A stretch of DNA of 64,000 nucleotides from Nematostella vectensis (GCF_932526225.1 NC_064034.1:9239387-9303386), one strand, 5' to 3'; counted from the stretch's first letter, positions 24,690 through 37,800 are shown. Program-made: numbers and translations. Notes: generated by a model from the letters alone, not told the origin.

Positions 24690-27291
24690 ATGAATATAAC
24701 ACAAGGTAAGTGAAATAACGGTTATATTCCTTAATTACTATTGAGAAAATATTTTCGTGTGTCGCCTGATTATTTCTCTTTACCTATTGTTTCTGCTTTA
24801 ATGATAAAGTTTTATATATCGGAGAAGATAACATAACGGTAGAAAGAAGATCAGTTTTAAACATCGAAAACCGATTGTTTTTACTAACTCTAAATTTTAG
24901 AGTATAATGTCTAACATTATTTTAAAACAGCCCTCTATCAATCATAATATCATACTATGCTCTTGCTATAATAACAAACAGCTATTTCAATTAACGTTGT
25001 CTAAGAGCGCTCTGCCGCACGCGCCCATACCGCGAGGTGGTATGGGTAATATTATATAATGTTACAGAGTTTTCAGTTTTGCCGCAGTCTTATAGTGACG
25101 ACCCTCGCTGGCGAGTTATCTGGTTGGTACAGTTTCTTGGAGTATATATCGAAGACACTGCGGCATTTCTTTCTATGTCCCCGCGTACAATAAAACGGTA
25201 TCTGCAAAAATAGGGACTTTAAGCAGCGACAACGGCAACACGAACGGCGACGGCAGAAGAGCCAGACATGAAATGTGCTTGAAATGGATTCTGTCTGATA
25301 CATTTCAGCCGTTTTCCTTCAAACTACAACGTGAAAACCGTAAAACTAGTTTTACGGTCTAGCGAGGACGGGAACGTGTGCGCTGAACTTAGAACTAGAA
25401 TTATCTTTGTTCGCTATGTTAGAAATAAGATACTATGCTTTACTATAGTTTTTTGGGAATACATAAACGAGTGAATTTTATCAAAATTAGCTTACAATTG
25501 AGCGCAAAGTATGAAAGCTTTTGGGGAATCACGTTCTCCCTGCAGTCGGTCGCCGTCATCGTTGCCATTCGTTCAGGCGCTTTGCCAGCATGTTTTCTTT
25601 TAGTGTAACTTCTTAGTGTTATTACAGGATAGGTGTCAAACATACTCTTGTTTCCTTGTTTAAGGACGCGCAGATATATATTTAGACAATTATCAGACTG
25701 TTCTGCCATCCTGATAGCGTTGAACGAAGTTCGTGTCGTCGTCGGCGGTGAAGGCAGAGCTTGAAACACCATATATTACCCATACTACCTCGCGGTATGG
25801 GCGCGTGCGGCAGAGCGCTCTTTGACAACGTTTATAGAAATAGCTGTATGCTTATTCACCACGAGTCACAGTGGTAGATTACCATTGTTCTTTCAAAAGC
25901 GAGCAGAGCTTCCGCTTTCTTTATGTCCCTTCCTCCACTGCTCTCCTGGGAATGGTTTCAAACCTCGCCGGTTAAATACCAGGGGATGTATGAATCGAAG
26001 TCTTGATTAAAACTTTCAGTCTAACAGCCTCCAAGCGTCTGTCTGTTTTATAGGCTTTATGTATCATTTCATATTCAACGTGTATTTGCTAATCGCTTAG
26101 CCACCGTCCTGTAGCTTTGTCATTCAAGTCTTAACTTGAGGGACACTAATTCGAGGTAACAAGTCATGTTGCTATCAATACTAAAAGGCGCCACCTTTTT
26201 ATTTCATAGGTGCCGTCTACCAAAGCGTCCTGTCGCGCGGGCTTGACCCATTTAACATCACTATGATAGTACTATACACCATCGTGGGTGTCTTAGCGTT
26301 TGTGGGTAATGTCTTCGTGCTGCACGTGTTAAGGACACGCCTTTCAGCCCGCCGCAACGTGGGCTTCATGTTTGCCAACATGGCGGTGGCCGACCTCCTA
26401 ACAGCCCTCATCATCATCCCTAAGCAGATCACACAAGCAGCGAGGAACAACTTGTGGTTCCCGGGAATGCTGGCAGATGTATTGTGCCGCGCGTGCGACT
26501 TCACCGTCTTCACTTCGATCGCCGCGTCCATTCTCACCCTCACTATTATGTCACTGGATCGGTTCGTGGGCATCATGTTGCCCCAACACAAGCAAACCAC
26601 GCTATTCCACCGCGCTAGTGTGGTCACGCCCTTCGTGTGGATCACGTCCACCCTTCTGATGAGCCCTATCATAGTGGTGTCTACCTCACTCCCCAGTAGT
26701 CTGTACCCGGATGACCCCGCCCGCTGTCGGCAGACGTGGAGTGTACTAGGTGACGTAGATCTCTCCCAACAAGTCTTCTACGCCTTCGTGCTAGTCATGC
26801 TCTACATAATCCCACTTGTTGTCATGACGACTATTTACTCGTCCATCTGCTTCAAGCTGTGGATTCACAGGACCCCGGGAGAGACAATCCCTGCCGTGAC
26901 ACGGAGAGTAGAGCGAAAGAACAGACGTGTTATCCGAATGCTTGTTATCGTGGTGGTTGTGTTTGCTGCGTGCTGGCTCCCACCGCACGTCATGCATATA
27001 TACTCGGCGTTTTACTGGAGGGAGTTCAGCGTCAACATTACCCGTTATAATATTGACGATATCATGTTCTTTATTGGTCAGGCTAACAGTGCTATCAACC
27101 CTATACTATATATCTGGTTGAATAGCGAGTTCAGAAAAGCGTTTGGTAGAGCGTTTCGCTTTAAATGGGGTAGGCGTTTTGGGTGTTGTCTCATGGACTA
27201 TAGTGTACATCGGCAATCATCCGACGAGATAACCTCCAGAAATAGAGTAGGACTCAAACAAAAGGATGACGCAAAAGAAACAATGATGTAA
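24690..27291 (+). CDS. Rhodopsin-class (class A) G protein-coupled receptor, neuropeptide-receptor-like
   Basis: Exon 24,690-24,705 (ATG plus five codons, donor AAG|gtaagt) joins exon 26,210-27,291 (acceptor tttcatag) in phase 1, giving a 365-aa protein. The extracellular N-terminus is short, with two N-glycosylation sites (NIT near residue 2 and NIT before TM1). Seven membrane spans follow. Visible motifs are GNVF in TM1, MAVADLL in TM2, a conserved Cys before TM3 (VLCRAC), DRF at the end of TM3 (DRY variant), a Cys in the second outer loop (ARCRQTW), CWLPPH in TM6 and NSAINPILYIW in TM7, then a possible palmitoylation site GCC in the tail. The pattern fits peptide receptors (NPY/galanin/tachykinin type), but the ligand cannot be read. 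The large exon alone has no usable start outside TM1, which supports the small first exon. The C-tail is Ser/Arg-rich. Confidence 0.87.
24979..25846. mobile_element. 868-bp MITE inside the GPCR intron
   Basis: Inverted ends of about 65 bp. The left runs from CAGCTATTTC through AACGTTGTCTAAGAGCGCTC to CCGCACGCGCCCATACCGCG, and the right end is its complement ending in GAAATAGCTG. There is no transposase. The arms contain smaller palindromes such as AGCGCT. Confidence 0.8.
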
Positions 27292-28829
27292 TGCTTACCT
27301 TGAAACAGGCCATAGACTGAAGCTGACGATAAGGGAATACTATAAAGGGACTATGAAGAGAAGATGTCATATAATGCCAACATTAAGAGAAACAGGCATG
27401 ACTGAGTTGATAGCAGTATGCTGTAAAGGGCAAAGTAAAATTTATAAAGAGGTGATGTTAAACACCCAGAACGTTTGGATTCCTGTGCGGATTGATGACA
27501 TCACGTCTAAGAAAAGACGTGATCCCTACAATGAAATCTGACCAAAACAACGCATTATTTTCAATGTGTACGTTACGCCTAGCCAACATGGACGAGAACC
27601 GGGGTCTTTCGCTTGGCTTTGCTCATGTATTCGCCATTCTCACTTTGAACAGGGGATTGGGTCGAATTGAAAAGCGACAAGCTTGCTGCGACGTTTTAAG
27701 GGGACACAATTCTACATATGACGTCGAACGATGCCATTGTTGATGTTATAAATCTTACTAACGAAGATTAAATTTCGGTAGCCGAATCTACAAAACCTAC
27801 CATCTTCTAGCTTCAATTCATTGACGTTCGACGCCATGTTGAATTGCGTCCCCTAAAATAGTCCCAGCATGCTTTTCACCTACCACCTCGACCCAATCCC
27901 CCGCGTAACGTAAGAATGACGAAAATAGTAGTCTCTCCTTTTCTGATTCTTACCTGGCCAATATATTTATTCTTGATCACGGACTTTACAAATTGTAAGA
28001 TCACTGTCAGGCGACCTTTTGAGTTACATTTCAAGTCGTTCGGGTTATAGCTTGGCGTCAATTACAAATTCGAGTCACTCTACGAGTTATGACAGGTCCG
28101 ACCACTATGAAAGTGTTTGTCAAAATCTACTTGTTAATGTATAGTAGATGAGTTGTTAAACAATTTATTTAATTTATCAGTTTATTTACCTTGTATTATT
28201 TCATTTCTTGATTCTTAATTCAGATAATAAAAGGTGTCTAATTACATTAATCAATATCTAATCAAAAAGTATATTTGGAGATAGGAGGGATGAGAATATG
28301 GCAAGATCTAAATTTCCACTTTTATTCACATCGTCGTGTTTGAAGACTGCATTCCATTTCAAGACGAAGCTATCACGGGGTTTTGTCCCCTAGTAGTGTA
28401 GGTTATCCTCGCAGCAAAAAGAGGTATATTATGTGATGTTATGTGTTACAATGAATTACCATAAAGTGATTAATTAAAATGTTCTGTGGTAACGGTGCGG
28501 ACAGCAGACCTGTGAACAGCGAAAATATGAGTGTCTTCTGCCATCTAACGAGTAATGAGCGGAACCTCATGAGGATCAATAGAATAAATTAGTCAACTTT
28601 GTCGATCAGGGAATTATTGGTGTTGAATTACCAGAAGATCACAATACCTCGTCAACTTATCCGCAATTGTGTTGACAAGTAAATAGGAGAATTGAACCAT
28701 AAACAACCACGTACAACCTTTTGAGTGGTAGATGCTCGTCGAAATTAACACAAAAATGGCTGCAGCCTCACGCCAGAGAGCGATGAAAAAATATACGCGC
28801 GCAGCTCTATGAATACAACACCGCGCTCA
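27292..28829. other. Spacer downstream of the GPCR, with a foldback element
   Basis: Two arms, about 27,628-27,735 and 27,825-27,930, are diverged inverted copies of each other (for example GGGGATTGGGTCGA / TCGACCCAATCCCC, and GACGTCGAACG / CGTTCGACGCC). This marks an old foldback element of roughly 300 bp. The remaining sequence is AT-rich, with no gene seen. A possible poly(A) signal (aataaa) lies near 28,225. Confidence 0.5.
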
Positions 28830-29655
28830 CGTGTTAAGATGTAAGGAAACGCACAAACAGAGACTCCGCGTGTACAAGCACATGTAAGGATGCACACAAA
28901 TAGACACTCCACACTACGCGCATACACGTGTACACGCCTATGTAAGGATGCACACAAAAAGACACTCCACACTACGCTCATACACGTGGTTAGATGTAAG
29001 AATACCCACAGACCCTCTACACTACGCGCACACACGTGTACAAGCACATGTAAGATACACATAAATAGACACTCTCTACTGCGCATATACACGTGTCACA
29101 CGCACATGTAAGGATGCACACAAATAGACACTCTATGCTACGCGCACACACGTGTACACGCATATGTAAGATACACATTATAGAAACTCTACACTACGCG
29201 CATACACGTGTACACGCACATGTAAGGATGCACACAAATAGACACTCCACACTACGCGCATACACGTGTACACGCACATGTAAGGCTGCACACAAATAGC
29301 CACTCCACACTACGCGCATACACGTGTACAAGCACATGTAAGGATGAAAACAAATAGACACTCTACACTACGTGCATACACGTGTACACGCACATGTAAG
29401 GATGAAAACAAATAGACACTCCACACTACGCGCATACACGTGTACACGCCCATGTAAGGATGCACACAAATAGACACTACACTACGCGCACACACGTCTA
29501 CACGTACATGTAAGGATGCACACAAATAGACACTCCACGAGCATATGCAAGGATATACGCACTCCACGCCACGCGCACACAAATAGACACTCCACGAGCA
29601 CATGCAAGGATACGCGCTCCACGCCACGCGCACACAAATACACGAACCACGCACG
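28830..29655. repeat. Minisatellite (about 58-bp unit) with ACGTGT palindromes
   Basis: About 14 imperfect copies of a unit containing 'cacacaaatagacactcc', 'acactacgcgcatacacgtg' and 'tacacgcacatgtaaggatg'. Purine/pyrimidine alternation (CA/TG, CG) is strong, so Z-DNA-like stretches are possible. Both strands show open frames, but they are repeat artefacts. Confidence 0.9.
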
Positions 29656-30300
29656 CATACACGAACTATTTTTTATTTCTGTCATCACCCACACTGTACG
29701 GGGCAAACCACATCCTACGGCTCCAGGTAAAAATAGTAAATAGTCTCCCAGCTCATCCCATCCCAGGAAATTACCCCTGGCAGGGGTGGGACATCCTTGA
29801 CCTATAACTCCCATTCCCTCAGGATAATTAAACCAACGGTTCCGGATATTCACGCTTGCCAACTGGCCATAGTTACTGTCTGGGGCGATGGATACCTCTG
29901 GTTTTGTCTAAGAACCCATATCAGGAAGCCACCACTAAAGTTTAGATGACTCATCTACTTTGAGGGGATGGGGGAGGTTTTATCCCTTGTAGCAGGAAGA
30001 ATAACTAATAGACTGTTTTGTTGTCTTGGGTCAGTTCAAAGCCAAGAGCGGTACTGGACTAATCATTGGATATAGTGAATGGCATCTGCGAAGAGGTACC
30101 CGCCATGAACTCGGTCTGCATTCAGAGCGACACAGTGAATCCGCCGAAATCGTGCGCGAGGGGAAAGGTCACGTTGCTAAACTGTGGCTTTGTGGGGAAC
30201 TCCATAACAAAGTCCCCTGGCAAATGGCGAGATTGTCCAGGCTGTTTGCATAGGCCTATGGATATAGTGAATGGACAACCGATTAGTTACATATTAACCG
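29656..30300. other. Spacer with an unassigned Cys-containing plus-strand frame
   Basis: The plus-strand frame 30,066-30,311 has eight Cys in its unique part and ends in a motif DCPGCLHRPMD. A stretch ATGGATATAGTGAATGG occurs at both ends of this segment (about 30,066 and 30,258), so part of it is itself duplicated. The DCPGC..HR motif reappears on the opposite strand at 30,530. I cannot assign a family. Confidence 0.3.
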
Positions 30301-30530
30301 TACCTCCATAGACCTATGCACAAACCCTGGACAATCCACCAGTTACATATTAACTATACCTCCATAGACCTATGCAGACAGCCTAGACAATCCACTAATT
30401 ACATATTACTCCTACCTCCATAGATATATACACAAACCCTGGACAATCCACTAGTTACATATTAACCATACCTCCATAGACCTATGCACAAACCCTGGAC
30501 AATCCACTAGTTAAGTGTTAACCGTACCTC
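30301..30530 (-). repeat. 56-bp tandem repeat carrying five copies of a minus-strand 5' splice site
   Basis: On the minus strand each unit reads GGTCTATGGAG|GTAYGG. GT dinucleotides lie at plus positions 30,525, 30,469, 30,413, 30,357 and 30,301 (first base of the complementary 'tacc'), spaced exactly 56 bp. The first one borders the open exon at 30,528. The exon's last 35 bases (GATTGTCCAGGGT..GCATAGG) are repeated with it. Confidence 0.8.
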
Positions 30531-30758
30531 CATAGACCTATGCACACACCCTGGACAATCCACTAAGCCAAGCTTGTCAGTGGTGGAGCTCATTTGGCAC
30601 TTGTCAGAAGGAGTAAAGTTAAACGAGGCGAAGTGGTCATGTAGAAAGCAGACAGCACTCGTCGCTGTGGTGTTCATAAATACCAGGTCACCAGGAAGTG
30701 AGCGTGGCGGAACGCGAGACTTCCATTGTACCGCGCGGCAACCGCCTGAACGGAACAT
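30528..30758 (-). CDS. Unassigned candidate exon with DCPGCVHR motif
   Basis: An open minus-strand frame (77 codons up to a donor GGAG|gtacgg at 30,527) with Cys at regular spacing and segments such as FNFTPSDKC and LVDCPGCVHRSMEV. The end is supported by a good 5' splice site. The 5' limit and partner exons were not found, so the upper coordinate is only the open-frame limit. It is probably a secreted, disulfide-rich domain; I do not recognise the family. It may belong to a gene otherwise outside what I could reconstruct. Confidence 0.35.
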
Positions 30759-31809
30759 TCTATAACCCTTTTACCACCTTCTATGCAAATCCCGCTAGTT
30801 CTGTTACTTCGAATTTTGTATTTCCAAAGGAAGTTTTAATTTTTTTATGTTTTCCTATTATTTTGAGCTATTTTTTTAAAATAAAAAAATGCTGAAAGTT
30901 GTAATGGTTTTACAAATGGGTGATATGACAGATTTTAAAAACCTTTTTTGACTAAATTTGCTTTGGCAGCGAGCAGCTATGTTTACTTGGTATAATTAAA
31001 AAAGAACAAAAAAGAGAATGACTTGGAAACTGAAAGTGATAAATAGCCAAACAAAAGCTGTATTTCTAATCTTTTAGACGCTGATGGTTATAATCTGCCT
31101 TTAGATATCAAATACAATCGCATTATTTTGCCAGTACAAAGTAAAGCAGCTATTTTGAGTCCTGAAATCTCGCAAGTAAACACACGAAAAAGCGCAAAAG
31201 ATACATTTTAAATTATTTAGATTTATTAGATAATTTTGTCTGTTTTACCTTCGGCAACTTGGAGAATGTTCCATAAGAATAAAAGTGAGGCAAGGCGACC
31301 ATTTAAACCACCCGTCATCGCCCCCGCGCGACCATGCAACAGCCAGCTGAGGACTTTGGAATACTTACATTCAATAATTAATGCCCCGGTTGCTCTAATA
31401 TAGACTAACCATCCCAATAAAAACGGAAAAAATCTCTATTGAAGCATGTATCCAAGAAAAACGCGCGATTAATTAAGTCTTCTAGTCTTGCTTGATGCCG
31501 AGAAAAGAAAATACCCATGTTGCCGTGGTAACACACAAGAAAAAATATCATGCGAAGTGAACCATGGTTGCTGGGTTTAAAAAGAACTTTTCACACTTTA
31601 GCTAACAAGATGTGGAGTACCATAGGAGAATTACGTATTTTTCTAGGGTTTCCGTTAGTTAACACGCTCAGCAAAACAAATCGAATATAATTACAATATT
31701 TTATTTAACTATGAAAAATGTTTTTCATTAAAAAATAAATCTAGACGAAAAGACTAGCTAATGTTTTTCTAACTATAAACATCATTATCCTTTCATCCAC
31801 CATTGCAAA
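30759..31809. other. Spacer between the orphan exon and gene A
   Basis: AT-rich with no gene seen. It contains the 3'UTR region of gene A (minus strand). An AATAAA-like run on the minus strand lies near 31,730-31,740 (plus 'ttaaaaaataaat' is on the other strand), so the true poly(A) site is unclear. Confidence 0.3.
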
Positions 31810-34800
31810 TCAGTTCCCAGCTCCGGCTGTTTCAATTCTTTCATCTACTTCACTCGCTCGCTCTGCATTCTCTGCTACCGCTCCCGGACCCGGATTTGCA
31901 TCGACGTCTGTCTTTTCGTCGGTTTTATTGGATAACTTGTCGTAATCCTCTACGAACACCTTATAGGATTCCCAAGCCTCGATGTCATGCTCTCGGCTCT
32001 TACCCACGTTGATCCAGCTGTTGGCGGCCCATTTTGTGCCTTTCGTGACGTCACACCCGCCGTGATAGCTCATCTTGTCGACGTCACCAAGCCACCCAGT
32101 CTCCTCGTCCCGGTGGTGGTTGTACCAGAAGAGCGCCGTGCCTTGCTTGGGCTTGTAGCGGATTCGAGACTGATTGCAGTACCTGCTCAGATCGCACAGG
32201 TGCTGGTCTTCACGGAGCATGCGCTAGAGGGAAACGAAATAGGTCACGTGGCAGAGTTGATACAATTAAAGCGCATAGAGACCCCATGTGGTCACATGGC
32301 ATAAATAAGGTCGGCTACGAGATATTTTACTGTAACTGAAAAGAGGTTATGTTGTACGCGAAAGATAAGCGCGACTTCGAAGGGGGCCCGACTTGTATTT
32401 ATGGTGTGGTTCTAGAGCAGAGCCGACGCCTTGCGAGCTGATAACGTGATGAGATGAAATTTGTGGAATAGATAGTACAAACTATATTCATATCTTAATC
32501 AAAAAGATAAAAAAGTTTATTATATAAAAAGCTAATTTCGTTGCGCGAGCAAATGTCTTCAGTTTATTATAAAGGATTATCCATAACATCCTTCAGTCCA
32601 CGTACACAAAAATATCATCCAAAAAGCTTCTAAAAATGTTCATTACCGAAGTGACCGCTGTTTTTACTCCTGCGTGAGAAATTGCCGCCGGAAATTTTGG
32701 CTCATGCTCAAGTGTTATTAAACATGGGGTAAATATTTGCTGCAGTTTATTCCGTTCCTTTCTCTGCTTGGGGCATAGTTCCATGACATCAGTTTTATCC
32801 GTTTATATTTATCCACTATAAGTGCTGCCGTCAGTGTGTGCGTTTCCCTTGTTTGTTTTTCTGCTAGGTGAAGTGCTGGGTTTGCGTATGATTTTCGTAC
32901 CTCCGGTGCATCTATTTGGTCGTCGGCGATCGGAAAAGCTGTCTCGCCACCTTCCTCCGGCTCGTTCAGGTAATAGAAAAACGTCATGTACCTTAAAAAA
33001 GACAAAGTATATCGGCGAAGTTTCCTAGCAGGTAAATCATGGGAAAAAGTTAAATATAAAATATATGCCAAATATATAGTCACACGGCTTCCGTGAGAGC
33101 TCATGAGAACTAGGCGCGAAATAAGGGTAGCGTAATGTGAATTACCATGTAGTCTGGGCACCTCCTACGAAACATTAAGTTCCATTCCTTTCGGTCAGCA
33201 TCGTGGTCCTTGCAGCACTTTACCCTACCCCTTCCACTGTCAGGAATCAGATGGTAAATCTAGAAACATCTCCACAAGTGTCTCCATACATGCCTTAGAG
33301 GAGACTGGGCTGAGTTGCTTACCTACAAAGGCAGTCCTTATCGCCCCTATCAGGTCTGTCCGAGAGGAGACTGGGCGGTATTGCTTACCTCAAAGGCAGT
33401 CTTTATCGCCCCTATCAGGTCTGTCCGAGAGAAGACTGGACAGTGTTGCTTACCTACAGGGGAGGCAGTCTTCATCGTCCTCGTGGTTAGAGTAGTGGCA
33501 GCAAGGAATGTCGGGATGCTTGTTCTCGTCCTCGGAGTCATAGTGACAATGGTAATGGCCGTCCTTATCGTAGCGTAAGACCTGTCAACGACGCGCCATA
33601 CGTGAGTCATACACAAACCCGACACAGTGTCGTCCGCCGTCTTGCGTTTTACGAAACGAAAATATCGTCTAATTGAACTGGGAACCACCGAAAATAAAAC
33701 TAAATGGTTTACAACGAGTGTGTGTAGGTAGCCCCTCGGACTTGTGCACAAAAAAAGTGAAAAAACGGTCATAAAAACGCTGCTTGCAAGATTTTTGAAA
33801 AACTTGCAAGATATTTCCTGAGTTCTGCGAATTCCGACCCCGAAACCGCATCCTGACCGTCATGCATCGCGCGGCGTCTGGGTACGAGACTGCCCCTATA
33901 TCGTAAGACTTGACAACGGCGCGCCATACGTTAGTAATACACAAACCCGACACTTGCCTCTCTAACGTAAGACCTGACAACGACGCGCCATGCGTGAGTC
34001 ATACACAAACCCGACACTTGCCCCTATATCTAAGACTTGTAAACGACGCGCCATGCGTTGTCATACACAAACCCGACACTTGCCCCTATATCGTAAGACC
34101 TGACAACGACGCGCCATGCGTGAGTCATACACAAACCCGACACTTGCCCCTATATCATAGCGTAAGACCTGACAACGACGCGCCATACGTCAGTCATACA
34201 CAAACCCGACACTTGCCCCTATATCATAGCGTAAGACCTGACAACGACGCGCCATGCGTCAGTCATACACAAACCCGACACTTGCCTCTATATCGTAGCG
34301 TAAAACCTTACAATACATGAGTCATTAGACAACCCCAAAAAGGTTTCACAGTGCCAGTGATGGCAATGTCCACCAGCACAACCCCCAGTTCCTATTATCA
34401 TAACGCATAACAGCCTTGCAAAGTGTCAAATAGTAGTAGAGGAACTGTTGTCGTCCTCATGGCGAGAAGACCTGACAGTCATGATTTCTAAAAAGATCCT
34501 CGTCGCCAATGTTCGAGGTTTGAGGGTTTGAGAAATGGAGAACTGTTCTTGGAAGGACTGATAAATTAATTGAAAATTACCTGCAAGTTTTCGCTGGTCC
34601 AAATAATGTCTTTCTGTAGCCCTGTTACGTCCTGGATTCTATAAGAAAAAGCAGCAGTTACCCAATCAGGGGAAGCAAGCAATACCAAGGATTGTCGAAA
34701 AGCTTAAAAGAAATTCTCCATCCCTCTGCCTTAGATTGTCGAAGAGCTTAGCTGAAAGTTTTCATACCTCAGCCTTAGATTGTCGAAAAGCTTATAAGAA

Positions 34801-37800
34801 AGTCTCCATACCTCTGCCTTAGATTGTCAAAGAGCTTAGAAGTAAGTCTCCATACCTCTGCCTTAGATTGTCGAAAAGCTTGCGATGCCCAACGTGCTCT
34901 AGGGGGTCCAAGAAAGCCGTGTTACTAAGCCGTGTGCGCATGCGCGGTGCCTTTTCTTTAATGTCCGCTGTGTAGTTAATAATCAGTTGTAGTTTCCCAT
35001 CGACCACGAGTGTGCGGTACTCCTGCCTCGTCAGCACGCCTGTAAAACAACATCTGGTTACTATTACACTGCTCTCAAAAATCACTTTCTTGGCTAGAAA
35101 AGCTACTTAATATGTGGTTCAATGAATTTTGAAATTCAAAATAATATGAAAATTCCTCTCACAAATACCTACCACATGGTCGATTTGTTATTCAAATACC
35201 ACTTATTGTTATTCCCAGAAAATGGATGTAAAGGCTTACCATCTTGATCTGCGTCCAGTTCCAAGTCCTTGATCCTGCGAGAGCGAAAACACACTGAAAT
35301 GAGGCATGTTCTCACGTCTTCCTAAATCAGGTACAGCTTGGGCAGTTACTTACAGATCGTCCAGGTCCTTCCCGGTCAGGAGAATATCGCCAAGATGAGA
35401 GATTCCGAGGGAAAGCTACGGAGACACAATTCTACCGTTAGCTTTGAATAACAGAAGCGTAATTGGCTTTGATCTGAAACGAGTGTGAAATTATCGTTGA
35501 TGAAAGACTAGTTTAGTTAGCTAGTTAAGTTTAGTTAAAGTTTTGTTAGCCTTGATTTGAAACGAGAGTAAAGTTGTCTTTGATGAGAAACGAAAGTGTC
35601 GTTGTCTTTGAGGATAAAACGAGAATAACAATTGGTACAGCTAGAAAGTCTACAAACAAGTTCTAAGTTAGGTGGTCTGTGTAGGAGTGGTGGTATCAGA
35701 GAAATAAACATAGTATGTTTGGTATGTGTGGTATGTTTTCCTCTGTGTACATAGAGTAATGCCTCAAACAAATGGCGTTCTTTTTATGTGCCATTCGAAA
35801 TACAGATGCGTGCAAATGAACATAAAACAATCGAATAGTTCATTTGTATGCATTTGCATTTGGAACGGTACATGATAGGAACGGCGTCTAAACTAGGTCT
35901 AATAGGTAGTACATGATAAGAACGGCGTCTAAACTAGGTCTAATAGGTAGTCGGAAGATGCGCATCGCGCAAGCCAAAAAAGGACAATGAAAGCAGGACA
36001 CGCTAAAAAAAATGATACTAAGTGTTCGACAGAGTGTCATCTGGAGCATATTGAAAAAAGCTAGTATTTAACAATCCTTTAATAATAAATGACCCGATTT
36101 TTGGCAGCCAAGGAGGGTGCACAAGGTTCTTAGGTACGTGCCTATGATGTCCTCTCTCACCAAGGAGAGTGCGCAAGGTTCCTAGGTACGCGCCTATGAT
36201 GTCCTCTCTCACCAAGGAGGGTGCGCAAGGTTCCTAGGTACGCGCCTATGATGTCCTCTCTCACCCAGTAGGGTGCGCAAGGTTCCTAGATACGCGCCTA
36301 TGATGTCCTCTCTCACCAAGGAGGGTGCGCAAGTTTCGTAGGTACGCGCCGATGATGTCCTCTCTCACCAAGAAGGGTGCGCAAGGTTCCTAGGTACGCG
36401 CCTATGATGTCCTCTCTTACCAAGAAGGGTGCGCAAGTTTCCTAGGTACGTGCCTATGATGTCCTCTCTCACCAAGGAGGGTACGCAAGTTTCCTAGGTA
36501 CGTGCCTATGATGTCCTCTCTCACCAAGGAGGGTGCGCAAGGTTCCTAGGTATGTGCCTATGATGTCCTCTCTCACCAAGAAGGGTGCGCAAAGTTCTTA
36601 GGTATGTGCCTATGATGTCCTCTCTCACCAAGGAGGGTGCGCAAGGTTCTTAGGTACGTGCCTATGATGTCCTCTCTCACCAAGGAGGGTACGCAAGTTT
36701 CCTAGGTACGTGCCTATGATGTCCTCTCTCACCAAGGAAGGTACGCAAGTTTCCTAGGTACGTGCCTATGATGTCCTCTCTCACCAAGGAGGGTGCGCAA
36801 GGTTCCTAGGTATGTGCCTATGATGTCCTCTCTCACCCAGTAGGGTGCGCAAGGTTCCTAGGTATGTGCCTATGATGTCCTCTCTCACCCAGTAGGGTGC
36901 GAGGTTCCTAGGTACGTGCCTATGATGTCCTCTCTCACCAGGAAGGGTGCGCAAGGTTCTTAGGTACGTGCCTATGATGTCCTCTCTCATCAAGAAGGGT
37001 GCGCAAGGTTCCTAGATACGCGCCTATGATGTCCTCTCTCACCAAGAAGGGTGCGCAAGGTTCTTAGGTACGCGCCTATGATGTCCTCTCTCACCAAAAA
37101 GGGTGCGCAAGGTTCCTAGGTACGTGCCTTTGATGTCCTCTCTCACCAAGGAGAGTGCGCAAGGTTCCTAAGTACGTGCCTATGATGTCCTCTCTCACCA
37201 AGGAGGGTGCGCAAGGTTCCTAGGTATGCGCCTATGATGTCCTCTCTCACCAAGAAGGGTGCGCAAGGTTCTTAGGTACGTGCCTATGATGTCCTCTCTC
37301 ACCAAGAAGGGTGCGCAAGGTTCCTAGGTACGTGCCTATGATGTCCTCTCTCACCAAGGAGGGTGCGCAAGGTTCTTAGGTACGTGCCTATGATGTCCTC
37401 TCTCACCAAGAAGGGTGCGCAAGGTTCCTAGGTATGCGCCTATGATGCCCTCTCTCACCAAGAAGGGTGCGCAAAGTTCTTAGGTACGTGCCTATGATGT
37501 CCTCTCTCACCAAGGAGGGTGCGCGAGGTTCCTAGGTACGTGCCTATGATGTCCTCTCTCACCAAGAAGGGTGCGCAAGGTTCTTAGGTACGCGCCTATG
37601 ATGTCCTCTCTCACCAAGAAGGGTGCGCAAGTTTCCTAGGTACGCCCCTATGATGTCCTCTCTCACCAAGAAGGGTGCGCAAGGTTCTTAGGTACGCGCC
37701 TATGATGTCCTCTCTCACCAAGAAGGGTGCGCAAGTTTCCTAGGTACGCCCCTATGATGTCCTCTCTCACCAAGAAGGGTGCGCAAGGTTCTTAGGTACG

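Noticed and set aside
26217-26672. 151-codon minus-strand frame opposite the GPCR
   Set aside because: Antisense shadow of a strongly supported seven-transmembrane coding exon.
29310-29862. Cys-rich minus-strand frames over the 58-bp array
   Set aside because: The Cys and Val periodicity follows the repeat unit; these are not independent coding evidence.
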